A stretch of DNA of 64,000 nucleotides from Streptomyces violaceusniger Tu 4113. GTDB lineage: Bacteria > Actinomycetota > Actinomycetes > Streptomycetales > Streptomycetaceae. Below, piece after piece: positions 17,213 to 24,335 of the stretch (position 1 is the stretch's first letter; every line of letters begins with the position of its first letter). Below the pieces are notes generated by a model that was given only the letters and a program-made list of their open reading frames with translations, did not search any database and had not been told where the DNA came from. The stretch spans positions 3,782,001-3,846,000 of the forward strand of contig NC_015957.1 in assembly GCF_000147815.2 (NCBI RefSeq). The letters are read 5' to 3'. The position numbers were made by a program, and so were the translations under genes.

Positions 17213-17226
17213 ACCGAATGTTCGGT
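17213..17226. promoter_or_regulatory. TetR-style operator before paaK
   Basis: ACCGAATGTTCGGT is a palindrome with six-base arms around a two-base centre. Sites of this kind (ACCGA/TCGGT) are typical of TetR-family repressors. It sits 27-40 bp upstream of the paaK start codon, near the expected start of transcription. No TetR gene is adjacent, so the regulator is unknown. Confidence 0.5.
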
Positions 17227-17252
17227 CGGCAACCGGAGGTGGTGGACGGCCC

Positions 17253-18560
17253 ATGGCGGAATCCCTGAGCGTGGCTCCGCTCGACGACGCCGAGCGGATG
17301 AGCCCCGAGGAGCTGAGGGCACTCCAGCTCACCCGGCTGCGCGCCACCTTGCGCCATGCGTACGGCCATGTCGAGCTGTACCGCAAGAAGTTCCGCGCGG
17401 CCGGGGTCGGCCCCGAGGACTGCCGCACCCTGGAGGACCTGGCCCGGTTCCCCTTCACCACCAAGGACGATCTGCGCGACACCTACCCCTTCGGGATGTT
17501 CGGCGTCGAGCACAGCGAGGTGCGGCGGCTCCATGCCTCGAGCGGCACCACCGGCCGCCCCACCCTCGTCGGCTACACCGAGCACGACCTGGCGGTATGG
17601 GCGGAGGTGATCGCCCGCTCGATCCGCGCGGCCGGCGGCCGGCCCGGCCACAAGGTGCATATCTCCTACGGCTACGGCCTGTTCACCGGCGGCCTCGGCG
17701 CCCACTACGGCGCGGAGCGGCTCGGCTGCACCGTCATTCCCGCCTCCGGGGGAATGACCGCCCGGCAGGTGCGGCTCATCCAGGACCTCAGGCCCGAGAT
17801 CATCATGATCACGCCCTCGTATCTGCTGACGCTCCTCGACGAGTTCGAGCGGCAGGGCGTCGATCCCCGCTCCACCTCCCTCCAGGTCGGCATCTTCGGC
17901 GCCGAACCCTGGACGGAGGAGATGCGCCGGGAGATCGAGGGGCGGATGGACATCCACGCGGTGGACATATACGGGCTCTCGGAGGTGATCGGCCCCGGGG
18001 TGGCCCAGGAGTGCGTGGAGACCAAGGACGGGCTGCACGTCTGGGAGGACCACTTCTACCCGGAGATCGTCGACCCGTTCACCGACGCGGTGCTGCCCGG
18101 CGGCGAGGAGGGGGAGCTGGCCTTCACCACCCTCACCAAGGAGGCGCTCCCCGTCATCCGCTACCGCACCCGCGATCTGACCCGGCTGCTGCCCGGCACC
18201 GCCCGCCCCGCCTTCCGGCGCATCCAGAAGATCACCGGCCGCTGTGACGACATGCTCATCGTGCGCGGGGTCAATGTCTTCCCCAGCCAGATCGAGGAGA
18301 TCGTGCTGCGGGTCCCGGCGGTGGCCCCGCACTTCCAGCTCGAGCTGACCCGGCGCGGCCGGATGGACCATATGGCGGTGCGGATCGAGGCCCGCCCCGG
18401 CGTCGGCCCCGAGCAGCGCGCGGCCGCCGCGGCGGCCATCACGCGGGGAGTGAAGGACGGGGTGGGGCTCACGGTCGAGGTGGCGGTCCTGGACCCGGAG
18501 ACGCTGGAGCGCTCCGTGGGCAAGATCCGCCGGGTCAAGGACCGGCGCACGGAGAGCTGA
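17253..18560 (+). CDS. paaK: Phenylacetate-CoA ligase
   Basis: The 435-residue protein is an AMP-forming acyl-CoA ligase of the PaaK type: an N-terminal helical region with ATLRHAYGHVELYRKKF, the phosphate-binding ASSGTTGRPTLVGYT loop (about residues 94-108), DIYGLSEVIGPGV, RYRTRDLT, and the C-terminal hinge with GRCDDMLIVRGVNVFPSQIE and SVGKIRRVKD. It would convert phenylacetate, ATP and CoA to phenylacetyl-CoA in the cytoplasm. No other paa genes are nearby, so it may serve a different aryl acid or an orphan scavenging role. It is divergent from the lipoprotein gene and ends at a strong hairpin. Confidence 0.92.
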   Translation: MAESLSVAPLDDAERMSPEELRALQLTRLRATLRHAYGHVELYRKKFRAAGVGPEDCRTLEDLARFPFTTKDDLRDTYPFGMFGVEHSEVRRLHASSGTTGRPTLVGYTEHDLAVWAEVIARSIRAAGGRPGHKVHISYGYGLFTGGLGAHYGAERLGCTVIPASGGMTARQVRLIQDLRPEIIMITPSYLLTLLDEFERQGVDPRSTSLQVGIFGAEPWTEEMRREIEGRMDIHAVDIYGLSEVIGPGVAQECVETKDGLHVWEDHFYPEIVDPFTDAVLPGGEEGELAFTTLTKEALPVIRYRTRDLTRLLPGTARPAFRRIQKITGRCDDMLIVRGVNVFPSQIEEIVLRVPAVAPHFQLELTRRGRMDHMAVRIEARPGVGPEQRAAAAAAITRGVKDGVGLTVEVAVLDPETLERSVGKIRRVKDRRTES

Positions 18561-18567
18561 ACACCAC

Positions 18568-18604
18568 CCCGGGCGCCGTCCTTGGACGGGGCGCGGCGCC
18601 CGGG
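18568..18604. terminator. Hairpin between convergent paaK and acyltransferase genes
   Basis: CCCGGGCGCCG (18568-18578) and CGGCGCCCGGG (18594-18604) form a perfect 11-bp stem with a 15-base loop in the 68-bp gap between the two convergent genes. There is no U run, but the position and strength suggest a two-way terminator. Confidence 0.7.
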
Positions 18605-18628
18605 ACGGAGGGCCCGGAGCGGACGGGC

Positions 18629-19486
18629 TCAGCGTGCCAGTTCGAGAGCGGGGAACTCCTGATGCAGGGGCAACCGCGCCCCGCAGACGGTCGCCTGGGC
18701 CTGTGCCGCGACCCTGCGCCGGTCGTCGACGTCCCGCATCGGCCGCAGCGCACGGTGCACGACCACCCGCACCGTGAGCCCGTCGGCGCGGAGCACCCGG
18801 CGCAGCGAGCCGCCGAAGTCGTCCTCGCCGACGAAGGCCGCCACCGTGGTCGGGACGCCGTGCTGGACGTACTCCAGGGTCACCGGACGCACCGGCGCGC
18901 CCGCGTCCAGCGCGGCCTGGAAGGTGGCCCGCCGGAAGCTGCCACCCGTGCCCGAACACCAGGTGATGCCCTGCGGAAAGGCCATCACCGACTGGCCGTC
19001 ACGCATCCGGGCCGCCATCTCCCGTACGGTGTCGGGGAGTTCGCGCAGCGAGCCGCGGTCGATGTACATCGTCCCCGCGCGGGTGGCCAGCGAGCCGATC
19101 AGCGGCCAGCCCGCGATCTCCCGCTTGGCCAGCATCACCACTGGCTCCACCGCGAGCAGCGCGAGGATGTCCAGCCAGGAGATGTGGTTCGCCACGACGA
19201 GCGTGCCGGTGCCGCCGGGCGCGCTGAGCGTGCTGTCGCCCGTCACCTCCAGCCGGATGCCGAGGGAGTCCAGCAGCGTCGCCGCCCGCGCCCGCAGCGT
19301 CTCGGGCTCGGCGAGCCGCCGGCCGGACAGGACCGCGCCCATCACCGCCCGGACGAAGACCGCGGCCCGCCGGGCGCCCCGGGTGGCCGGGGCGCGGTCG
19401 GCGGCGTGGGAGACACAGCCGGGAGTGCACGGGGACCAGCCCGCCCAGGCGTGCTCGGGCAGACTCATCGCGGCCGCGTCGGTCAC
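18629..19486 (-). CDS. olsA: 1-acyl-glycerophosphate acyltransferase-like, ornithine lipid OlsA
   Basis: The 285-residue protein is a PlsC-type acyltransferase with the catalytic NHISWLD box (NHx4D, near residue 99) and the later FPQG motif, where family members usually read FPEGT. Membrane-interacting hydrophobic stretches surround the first motif. The GTG start overlaps the stop of the upstream GNAT-type acyltransferase by four bases (GTGA). That pairing is typical of ornithine lipid synthesis, where this enzyme adds the second, ester-linked fatty acid to lyso-ornithine lipid. A role in ordinary phosphatidic acid synthesis is the alternative. Confidence 0.8.
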   Translation of the reverse strand: MTDAAAMSLPEHAWAGWSPCTPGCVSHAADRAPATRGARRAAVFVRAVMGAVLSGRRLAEPETLRARAATLLDSLGIRLEVTGDSTLSAPGGTGTLVVANHISWLDILALLAVEPVVMLAKREIAGWPLIGSLATRAGTMYIDRGSLRELPDTVREMAARMRDGQSVMAFPQGITWCSGTGGSFRRATFQAALDAGAPVRPVTLEYVQHGVPTTVAAFVGEDDFGGSLRRVLRADGLTVRVVVHRALRPMRDVDDRRRVAAQAQATVCGARLPLHQEFPALELAR

Positions 19487-20241
19487 TGGGATTCACCCAG
19501 GAAGTAGCGGCGGTAGCGGTCGTTCATCCGCTCGGTGTCCAGCAGCACGAAGAAGTCGGCGTCGTTGAAGGCCCGGTCGTGCTGCGGGGAGCCGCACATC
19601 CAGGCGCCGACCCGCAGATAGCCGCGGAGCAGCGGCGGCAGGTCGGCGTAGCTGGGCTCGCCGTCCAGCGGCCGCGAGGGTATCCACGGGTCGAGCGGGT
19701 GGACCCGCATCTCGGGCGGGGCGGCGTGCTTGCTGGTGCCGAGCAGCCAGGCGTTGGCGGCGGCCCCCTCGCCCTCGGCCAGCGGAACCGAGGCACAGCC
19801 CGCGAGATAGCGATGGCCGGACAGCAGCACATAGCGGGCCAGACCGGCCCACATGAGGTTGATGACCGCGCCCGTGCGGTGGTCGGCGTGGACACAGGCC
19901 CGGCCGGTCTCGACCATGGACGAGCGGACCTCGGTCGGAAGGCCGCGCAGATCGAACTCGGTGTCCGAGTAGAGCCGCTCGCTGCGCCCGGGGGGAAGCA
20001 GCCGGTAGGTGCCGACCACGGAGCCCGTCGCCGTGTCCGTGACGATCAGGTGGTCCATGATCTCGTCGAACTCGTCCACGTCGCGGCCGTCGACCGCGGC
20101 GTCCAGCCGGCCGCCCCTCTCCTCGCCGAACACCTGGTAGCGCAGCCGCTGCGCGGCGTGGATCTGCTCCTGGGTGTGGGCGATCGAGGTGACGTACGAG
20201 CTGGTGGGCGCCGTCGTCGAGGACGTCGTGAGCACGGACAT
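19483..20241 (-). CDS. olsB: L-ornithine N-alpha-acyltransferase-like, OlsB
   Basis: The 252-residue protein has the GNAT-like fold of the OlsB/acyl-homoserine-lactone-synthase-like family: AAQRLRYQVFGEERGGRL near residue 30, VGTYRLLPP, VETGRACVHADHRTGAVINLMW and later DADFFVLLDTERM. OlsB transfers a 3-hydroxy fatty acyl group from acyl carrier protein to ornithine, the first step to ornithine lipids. The ATG at 20241 is chosen because GGAG lies seven bases upstream; an in-frame ATG at 20340 would add 33 unconserved residues. It is translationally coupled to the PlsC-type gene downstream. Confidence 0.82.
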   Translation of the reverse strand: MSVLTTSSTTAPTSSYVTSIAHTQEQIHAAQRLRYQVFGEERGGRLDAAVDGRDVDEFDEIMDHLIVTDTATGSVVGTYRLLPPGRSERLYSDTEFDLRGLPTEVRSSMVETGRACVHADHRTGAVINLMWAGLARYVLLSGHRYLAGCASVPLAEGEGAAANAWLLGTSKHAAPPEMRVHPLDPWIPSRPLDGEPSYADLPPLLRGYLRVGAWMCGSPQHDRAFNDADFFVLLDTERMNDRYRRYFLGESQ

Positions 20242-20446
20242 TCCTGTTCTCCGTTCAAGGGAAGTCAGGAGCGGTGGGGACTTGGGGAAGAGCGGAAGAA
20301 ACGCCTCACTCGCCGTGCGGTGCGCTGAGGCGGCGCGCACTGCGGGCGTTCACCAGTCTTGCCGTGGCGACGTACGTCACAGTGTCCGTGTGGTGATTCG
20401 GCGACTGCCAGTCGATGACGAACACATGCCGCTGGTCGGCCCGTGG

Positions 20447-21130
20447 TTACGGAGCGGTAGCGCCGGTGCCGCCGCTGTCATCGCCGGTGCCGGTGGCGGT
20501 CCGGAGCGGGAAGCCCAGCGAATGGGCGGCGGTGGCGGGGGTGGGCTGGGACCAGTAGTCGCTGACGGCCTGGGCCGTGGACAGGGAGCGAGTTTCGGCC
20601 AGATCCAGATAGAGGACGCCGTCGAGATGGTCGGTCTCATGCTGGACGATCCGCGCGGGCCAGCCGGTGAACTCCTCGTCCAGCTCCCGCCCCGTCTCGT
20701 CCTGCCCGCGCAGCCGGATCCGGTCCGGGCGGCTGACCACGGCCTGCCAGCCGGGGATGCTCAGGCACCCCTCGAAGAACGCCGCCCGGCCGTGGCCGAC
20801 CGGTTCGTAGCCGGGATTGACCAGCACCCGGTACGGCTGCGGCACCCGGCCGCGCACCTCCTGCACCTCGGCCGCCACCTCCGCCGGGTCCTCGATCACC
20901 GCCAGCCGCAGCGGCACACCGATCTGCGGGGCCGCGAGCCCCACCCCGGGCGCGGAGTGCATCGTCTCCCGCATCGCCGCCAGCAGCCGGTCGAGCTGAT
21001 CCGCGGCAAGCTGGCCCTCGTACGGCAAGGCCGGTTGCCGGAGGACGGGGACGCCCGCGGAGACGATCGGCAGCGGACGGGTCCCGGAGAGCAGTTCGTC
21101 GACGAGCTCGGACACGGTGGTGGTCGGCAT
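20447..21130 (-). CDS. def: Peptide deformylase
   Basis: The 227-residue protein has all three metal-site motifs of peptide deformylase: GVGLAAPQIG near residue 60, EGCLSIPGW near 120 and QHETDHLDG near 162, giving the Cys, His, His metal ligands and catalytic Glu. It removes the formyl group from nascent proteins in the cytoplasm. The chosen ATG reads MPTTTVSEL; its ribosome-binding site is weak. The gene stands alone, without fmt next to it, so it may be one of several paralogues, as is common in streptomycetes. About 35 residues after the last motif are a Thr/Gly/Ser-rich tail. Confidence 0.93.
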   Translation of the reverse strand: MPTTTVSELVDELLSGTRPLPIVSAGVPVLRQPALPYEGQLAADQLDRLLAAMRETMHSAPGVGLAAPQIGVPLRLAVIEDPAEVAAEVQEVRGRVPQPYRVLVNPGYEPVGHGRAAFFEGCLSIPGWQAVVSRPDRIRLRGQDETGRELDEEFTGWPARIVQHETDHLDGVLYLDLAETRSLSTAQAVSDYWSQPTPATAAHSLGFPLRTATGTGDDSGGTGATAP

Positions 21131-21479
21131 GGGGACAGCCTGACAGACGATCACGCCACGGCGATCCGCGGACCCGGACCGGGGTCCGGACCGCCCCGCG
21201 CACCGGGCGCGTGGCCGGTGCTCAAGCGGTGGGTGCTCACCATCGGACAAAAGGTGAACAGGGCACCGATGGGGTCCGTAGACGCCGATGAGCCGCCGGG
21301 AACATCCCACGCCCCCGCGGCTCGGCCGAGTCATCCCGGCTCGGCCGCTGCCGCCCCGCGGTGCTCCCCCGTTATGCACGGCGGGGCGGCAGCCCATCCC
21401 GCCACTCTCGCCCGCTATGTCGTTTTCGCCGTACGTGTGCGGGTACCCGCTCGGCGCTCAGCAGTGGAGGTGATCGGCC
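21131..21479. other. Intergenic region with divergent promoters
   Basis: This 349-bp gap separates the deformylase gene from the ChaB gene. Near the ChaB side it holds a clear sigma-B-type promoter. The rest has no gene; a stretch around 21239-21275 contains imperfect repeats of GGTGAAC and GGTGCTCAC but nothing assignable. Confidence 0.5.
21422..21446 (+). promoter_or_regulatory. Sigma-B-type stress promoter
   Basis: GTTT (21422-21425) is followed after 15 bases by GGGTAC (21441-21446). This fits the streptomycete sigma-B/sigma-H pattern GNNT, 14-16 bases, GGGTAY. Transcription would start about 25-30 bases before the ChaB start codon. The promoter predicts osmotic or general stress induction of the ChaB operon. 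Confidence 0.65.
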
Positions 21480-21890
21480 ATGCCGGGACGGGAAGAACTT
21501 CCGTCGACCCTGGAGCGCTCCCCCGAGGACGCGCAGCGCACCTGGATCAAGGCCCATGACTCGGCCGTCGAGCAGTACGGCGAGGGCGAGCGCGCCCACC
21601 GGGTGGCCTACGGGGCCCTGAAGCACAAGTACGAGAAGGTCGGCGACCACTGGGAGCGCAAGGAGAAGGGGCGCAAGGGCCCCTCCGATCCGCGGTCCGC
21701 ACGGCCACGGCAGCTCGGTGGCCGTACCGGCGAGGGCGTCGACGAGCGGGCCACCAAACAGCACCTCTACGACGTGGCGCAGCGGCTGGGCATCGAGGGC
21801 CGCTCGCGGATGAGCCGGCCGGAGCTGCTGGACGCCATCCGCAAGGCCAACCGCACACACACCCGGCGGGCCCGGGAGGAGAACGGATGA
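21480..21890 (+). CDS. ChaB family protein with C-terminal Rho-N/SAP-like motif
   Basis: The 136-residue protein begins with a ChaB domain (residues 5-65: ELPSTLERSPEDAQRTWIKA, then AHRVAYGALKHKYEK). A basic linker follows, and the last 45 residues form a helix-extended-helix of the Rho-N/SAP type (ATKQHLYDVAQRLGIEGRS, MSRPELLDAIRKAN), which often binds nucleic acid. The role of ChaB domains in actinomycetes is not established; the name comes from a gene linked to cation transport regulation in Escherichia coli. GGAGG is at good spacing before the ATG. A sigma-B-type promoter upstream suggests stress induction, and the next gene overlaps by four bases. Confidence 0.87.
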   Translation: MPGREELPSTLERSPEDAQRTWIKAHDSAVEQYGEGERAHRVAYGALKHKYEKVGDHWERKEKGRKGPSDPRSARPRQLGGRTGEGVDERATKQHLYDVAQRLGIEGRSRMSRPELLDAIRKANRTHTRRAREENG

Positions 21891-22225
21891 GTACCCACGA
21901 CGAACTGCCGCTCGCCGACTACGACCATCTTCCGCTCGGCGCCCTGCGGCACCGCATCCGCGCCCTCACCGAGGAGCAACTGCGGCGGCTGCTGGAATAC
22001 GAGCGCTCCCACGCCGACCGCCTTCCGGTCGTCGAGGTGGTGACGGCGCGCCTGCGTCAACTGGAGGGCGGCGCCACCCCCTCGCCCGGTGAGCCGGATG
22101 CCGAGCCGCTCCCCGAGCGGCCCTCTCCGCCGCAGGGCGGATCGCCGGTGACCCCGCAGACGGCGGCCGAGCCGAGCCCGCCGCCGCGCCACGGTCATCC
22201 CGACCACCCGGGGCAGTCGAAGTGA
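21887..22225 (+). CDS. Small DUF8129-like protein
   Basis: The 112-residue protein has a conserved-looking helical core (residues 10-60: HLPLGALRHRIRALTEEQL, LLEYERSHADRLPVVEVV) seen in small actinobacterial proteins that I recall as DUF8129, then a proline-rich disordered tail of 50 residues. No function is known to me. It overlaps the ChaB gene by four bases (ATGA), so it shares the predicted sigma-B-type promoter and is co-translated. It ends convergent to the DUF2267 gene. Confidence 0.7.
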   Translation: MSTHDELPLADYDHLPLGALRHRIRALTEEQLRRLLEYERSHADRLPVVEVVTARLRQLEGGATPSPGEPDAEPLPERPSPPQGGSPVTPQTAAEPSPPPRHGHPDHPGQSK

Positions 22226-22263
22226 ACCGCTCCCACGGGGCCGGGCCCGGGCTCCTTGGCCCA

Positions 22264-22317
22264 GCTCGGTCCGCGAGTCCCGCTCGGTCCGTCAGTCCCG
22301 CTCGGTCCGTCAGTCCC
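22264..22317. repeat. Three tandem 18-bp repeats at the 3' end of the DUF2267 gene
   Basis: Units starting GCTCGGTCCG at 22264, 22282 and 22300 are 18 bp long; the second and third are identical and the first differs at two bases. A partial fourth unit follows. On the minus strand each full unit carries a TGA or TCGC-variant at the same place, and the DUF2267 stop codon (22310-22312) lies in the third unit, so repeat-number change would hardly alter the protein. Confidence 0.8.
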
Positions 22318-22765
22318 GCTCGGGGCGACGCGCGTCCTGCTCGGCCCGCGCCTCCGGCAGCAGCTCCCGGATGTCGCTCGGCAGCACGCCGTAGAGCTTC
22401 TCCATCAGCTCCGGGTCCACGGCCGAGTCCAGCACCTCGAAGAAGGCGGCCGCCTCGCGCAGCGCCTCATCCTCGGTGTGCTCGGTGCGCCAGGCGACCC
22501 GGCCCGCGAAACCGGTGAGGTCGAACCGCTCGCCGTGGTCCCGCCGGTGCGCCCGCTCCTCGGGCGTGCCCTCGTGTGCGGCGGCGACCCGGCGCAGGGG
22601 CTCGCCCGCCTCCTGGGGTAGCTGTGCCGCCATGTGGTCCGCCAGCCCGCCCGGGATGCGCTCGGCGAGGGTTTCGAGCGTCGCCCGTATCGCCCGCTCG
22701 GCCGACTGCCGGTCGGGGAGCTGGGCCCGGGCCTGGACCAGGGCCGTCAGTTCTTCGTAGCGCAT
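22310..22765 (-). CDS. DUF2267 protein
   Basis: The 151-residue protein is a DUF2267 member: RYEELTALVQARAQLPDRQ at the N-terminus, AIRATLETLAERIPGGLADH, ERFDLTGFAGRVAWRTEHT and a C-terminal helix with LYGVLPSDIRELLPEA. DUF2267 proteins look like all-helical cytoplasmic proteins with two similar halves; their biochemical role is not known to me, though they recur near stress-response genes. The gene stands convergent to the ChaB pair and just downstream of the HxlR regulator on the same strand, with 60 bp between. Confidence 0.87.
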   Translation of the reverse strand: MRYEELTALVQARAQLPDRQSAERAIRATLETLAERIPGGLADHMAAQLPQEAGEPLRRVAAAHEGTPEERAHRRDHGERFDLTGFAGRVAWRTEHTEDEALREAAAFFEVLDSAVDPELMEKLYGVLPSDIRELLPEARAEQDARRPERD

Positions 22766-22825
22766 GGTCGGCGCTCCTCGTGGTCGGATGCCCGGCTGTG
22801 GTGCCGAGTGCCCCGTGCCGTTCGC

Positions 22826-23359
22826 TCAAACCGTCGCCGGGCGCCCGGTCTCCGGGGTGTCCTCCCGCGCGGCGAGCAGCGGGCCGAGCACCCTGGTGCC
22901 GGGTCCGGTGCGCCCGCCGGGGCCCGGGAGCTGGGTGGTGTTGCCGGCCGTCAGGGGCTCCCCGCAGTGGGCGCACGCGGACACCGGCGTGGTGTCCCGT
23001 CCGCAGCCGAGATGGCGGATCCGGGCCGGCGGCCCGGCGGGGCCCGCGTACCAGCGGTCGCCCCACTCCATCAGGGCGAGCAGCACCGGATAGAGCTCCT
23101 CGCCCTTCGGGGTGGCGCGATAGTGCTCACGGGGCGGCCGCTCCTGGTATCGCTCCCGGACCAGCACCCCCTCCTCGACCAGCCGGCACAGCCGGGCGGC
23201 CAGGACCTTCCGCGATATGCCCAGGTCATGGGCGAGATCGTCGAAGCGGGTGACCCCGGTGAGCACATCCCGCATGATCAGCGCCGTCCAGGCGTCGCCG
23301 AACAGATCGGTGGCGCGGGCGATCGAACAGGCCACATCGGCGAGCGGAGTACGGGTCAT
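22826..23359 (-). CDS. HxlR-family transcriptional regulator
   Basis: The 177-residue protein has an HxlR winged helix (residues 8-100): CSIARATDLFGDAWTALIMR, RFDDLAHDLGISRKVLAARL, YRATPKGEELYPVLLALMEW. The Cys in the first motif is conserved in redox- or electrophile-sensing members. A tail of 75 residues follows, with a zinc-ribbon-like CAHCGEPL and an upstream GCG. The ATG has no ribosome-binding site; TAGGGT on the minus strand ends six bases before it, so the mRNA is probably leaderless. It is divergent from a methyltransferase gene and two palindromes lie between, so it likely controls both genes. Confidence 0.9.
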   Translation of the reverse strand: MTRTPLADVACSIARATDLFGDAWTALIMRDVLTGVTRFDDLAHDLGISRKVLAARLCRLVEEGVLVRERYQERPPREHYRATPKGEELYPVLLALMEWGDRWYAGPAGPPARIRHLGCGRDTTPVSACAHCGEPLTAGNTTQLPGPGGRTGPGTRVLGPLLAAREDTPETGRPATV

Positions 23360-23365
23360 GACACA

Positions 23366-23371
23366 ACCCTA
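23366..23371 (-). promoter_or_regulatory. -10 box for a leaderless HxlR transcript
   Basis: Read on the minus strand the hexamer is TAGGGT. It ends six bases before the HxlR ATG, the spacing expected if transcription starts at the A of the start codon. No ribosome-binding site is present, in keeping with a leaderless message. Confidence 0.55.
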
Positions 23372-23376
23372 GCCGA

Positions 23377-23391
23377 GTTCCCTGAGGGAAC
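23377..23391. promoter_or_regulatory. Operator-like palindrome 1
   Basis: GTTCCCTGAGGGAAC is a perfect 7+1+7 palindrome. It lies just upstream of the leaderless -10 box of the HxlR gene, within the promoter spacer, so binding here would block that promoter. Confidence 0.65.
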
Positions 23392-23403
23392 TTGAGGATG
23401 TTA

Positions 23404-23420
23404 GGTTTCCTCGGGGAACC
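23404..23420. promoter_or_regulatory. Operator-like palindrome 2
   Basis: GGTTTCCTCGGGGAACC is an imperfect palindrome resembling the first one (GGTTCCCT/AGGGAACC), with centres 28 bp apart. It covers TAGGTT (23403-23408), a possible -10 for the methyltransferase gene. Confidence 0.55.
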
Positions 23421-23491
23421 GGGCGAGCCCGTCCGGGCCACCCCAGGCACCGGTGAATCCGCGAATCCGCGCACCCGTGAGGGAGAAGACG

Positions 23492-24262
23492 ATGGCCGCC
23501 GCCCCGCACATCGAACTGGACTCACGGTCGCCGGAGGCCGTCGACGGCCGTCAGATCCGGGCCGTCACCTTCCAGGACAGCCGCCTGGAGTACGTCCGCA
23601 CCACCCTCAAGAGCGCGGACCTCTCCGCGCCCGGCAGCCGCGCCGTCGTCGTCGGCAGCGGCCGCGGGCTGCTGGCCCGCGGGCTGGCCGGGCTCGGCTT
23701 CGACGTCGTCGCCGTCGACCCCTCCGCCACCGCGACCGAGATGGCGCGCGAGGCGGCCGAGGGCGAGCACCCCGGAATCGAGTACCGCACCGCGCCCGCC
23801 GAGCAACTCGACCTCGCCGACGGCGCGTTCGACCTCGCCTACTACGCGGACACCTTCGAGATCACCTCGGAGCTGGACCGGGTGCTCGCGGAGGCCGCCC
23901 GGGTGCTGCGGCCCGGCGGTGTGCTGATCTACGACACCGTCAACCGCACCCTGCTCTCCCGGCTGATCTACCTCGGCGCCTTCCAGCGCGTCCCGATGAC
24001 CCGGATCATGCCGGCCGGCCGCTACACGGCGGCTCGGCTGCGCACCCCCGCCGAACTGACCGCCGCCCTGGACCGGCAGGGGCTGCGCAACGAGGACATC
24101 TGCGACTTCAAGCCCAAGGATCCGCGCAGCCTGGTCAAGGCCACCATGGCGCGCCGCAAGGGGCAGATCAGCGATGAGCAGATCCCGCCGATCGTCGACT
24201 TCGTCCTGGCCCCGGACGCCCGGCCGCTGGTCACCTACCTCGGCTACGCCCGCAAGGGCTGA
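23492..24262 (+). CDS. SAM-dependent methyltransferase (UbiG-like)
   Basis: The 256-residue protein is a class I methyltransferase: motif I VVVGSGRGLLARGLAGLG (about residue 50), the acidic end of strand 2 in VVAVDPSA, DGAFDLAYYADTFEITSELD and LRPGGVLIYDTVNRT. The last pattern, with LLSRLIYLG after it, resembles UbiG/3-demethylubiquinone methyltransferases. The substrate is unknown. The start ATG has GGGAGAAG upstream. It is divergent from the HxlR regulator across two palindromes, so it may act on an electrophile or quinone sensed by that regulator; this is inference. Confidence 0.85.
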   Translation: MAAAPHIELDSRSPEAVDGRQIRAVTFQDSRLEYVRTTLKSADLSAPGSRAVVVGSGRGLLARGLAGLGFDVVAVDPSATATEMAREAAEGEHPGIEYRTAPAEQLDLADGAFDLAYYADTFEITSELDRVLAEAARVLRPGGVLIYDTVNRTLLSRLIYLGAFQRVPMTRIMPAGRYTAARLRTPAELTAALDRQGLRNEDICDFKPKDPRSLVKATMARRKGQISDEQIPPIVDFVLAPDARPLVTYLGYARKG

Positions 24263-24335
24263 CCCCGGGGCCTGCGAGGGCTGATCCGGCGAGCCCGGCG
24301 CACCACCCCGGCGGCGTGGGCGCACACTGTTCGCT

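Noticed and set aside
20348..20354. GTTCACC as part of a PHO box upstream of olsB
   Set aside because: Only one heptamer is present; the next 11-bp step (TTGCCGT) does not match, so phosphate control of the ornithine lipid genes is not supported by this site.
22264..22317. CRISPR-like array
   Set aside because: Units are contiguous 18-bp repeats without spacers, and no cas genes are nearby.
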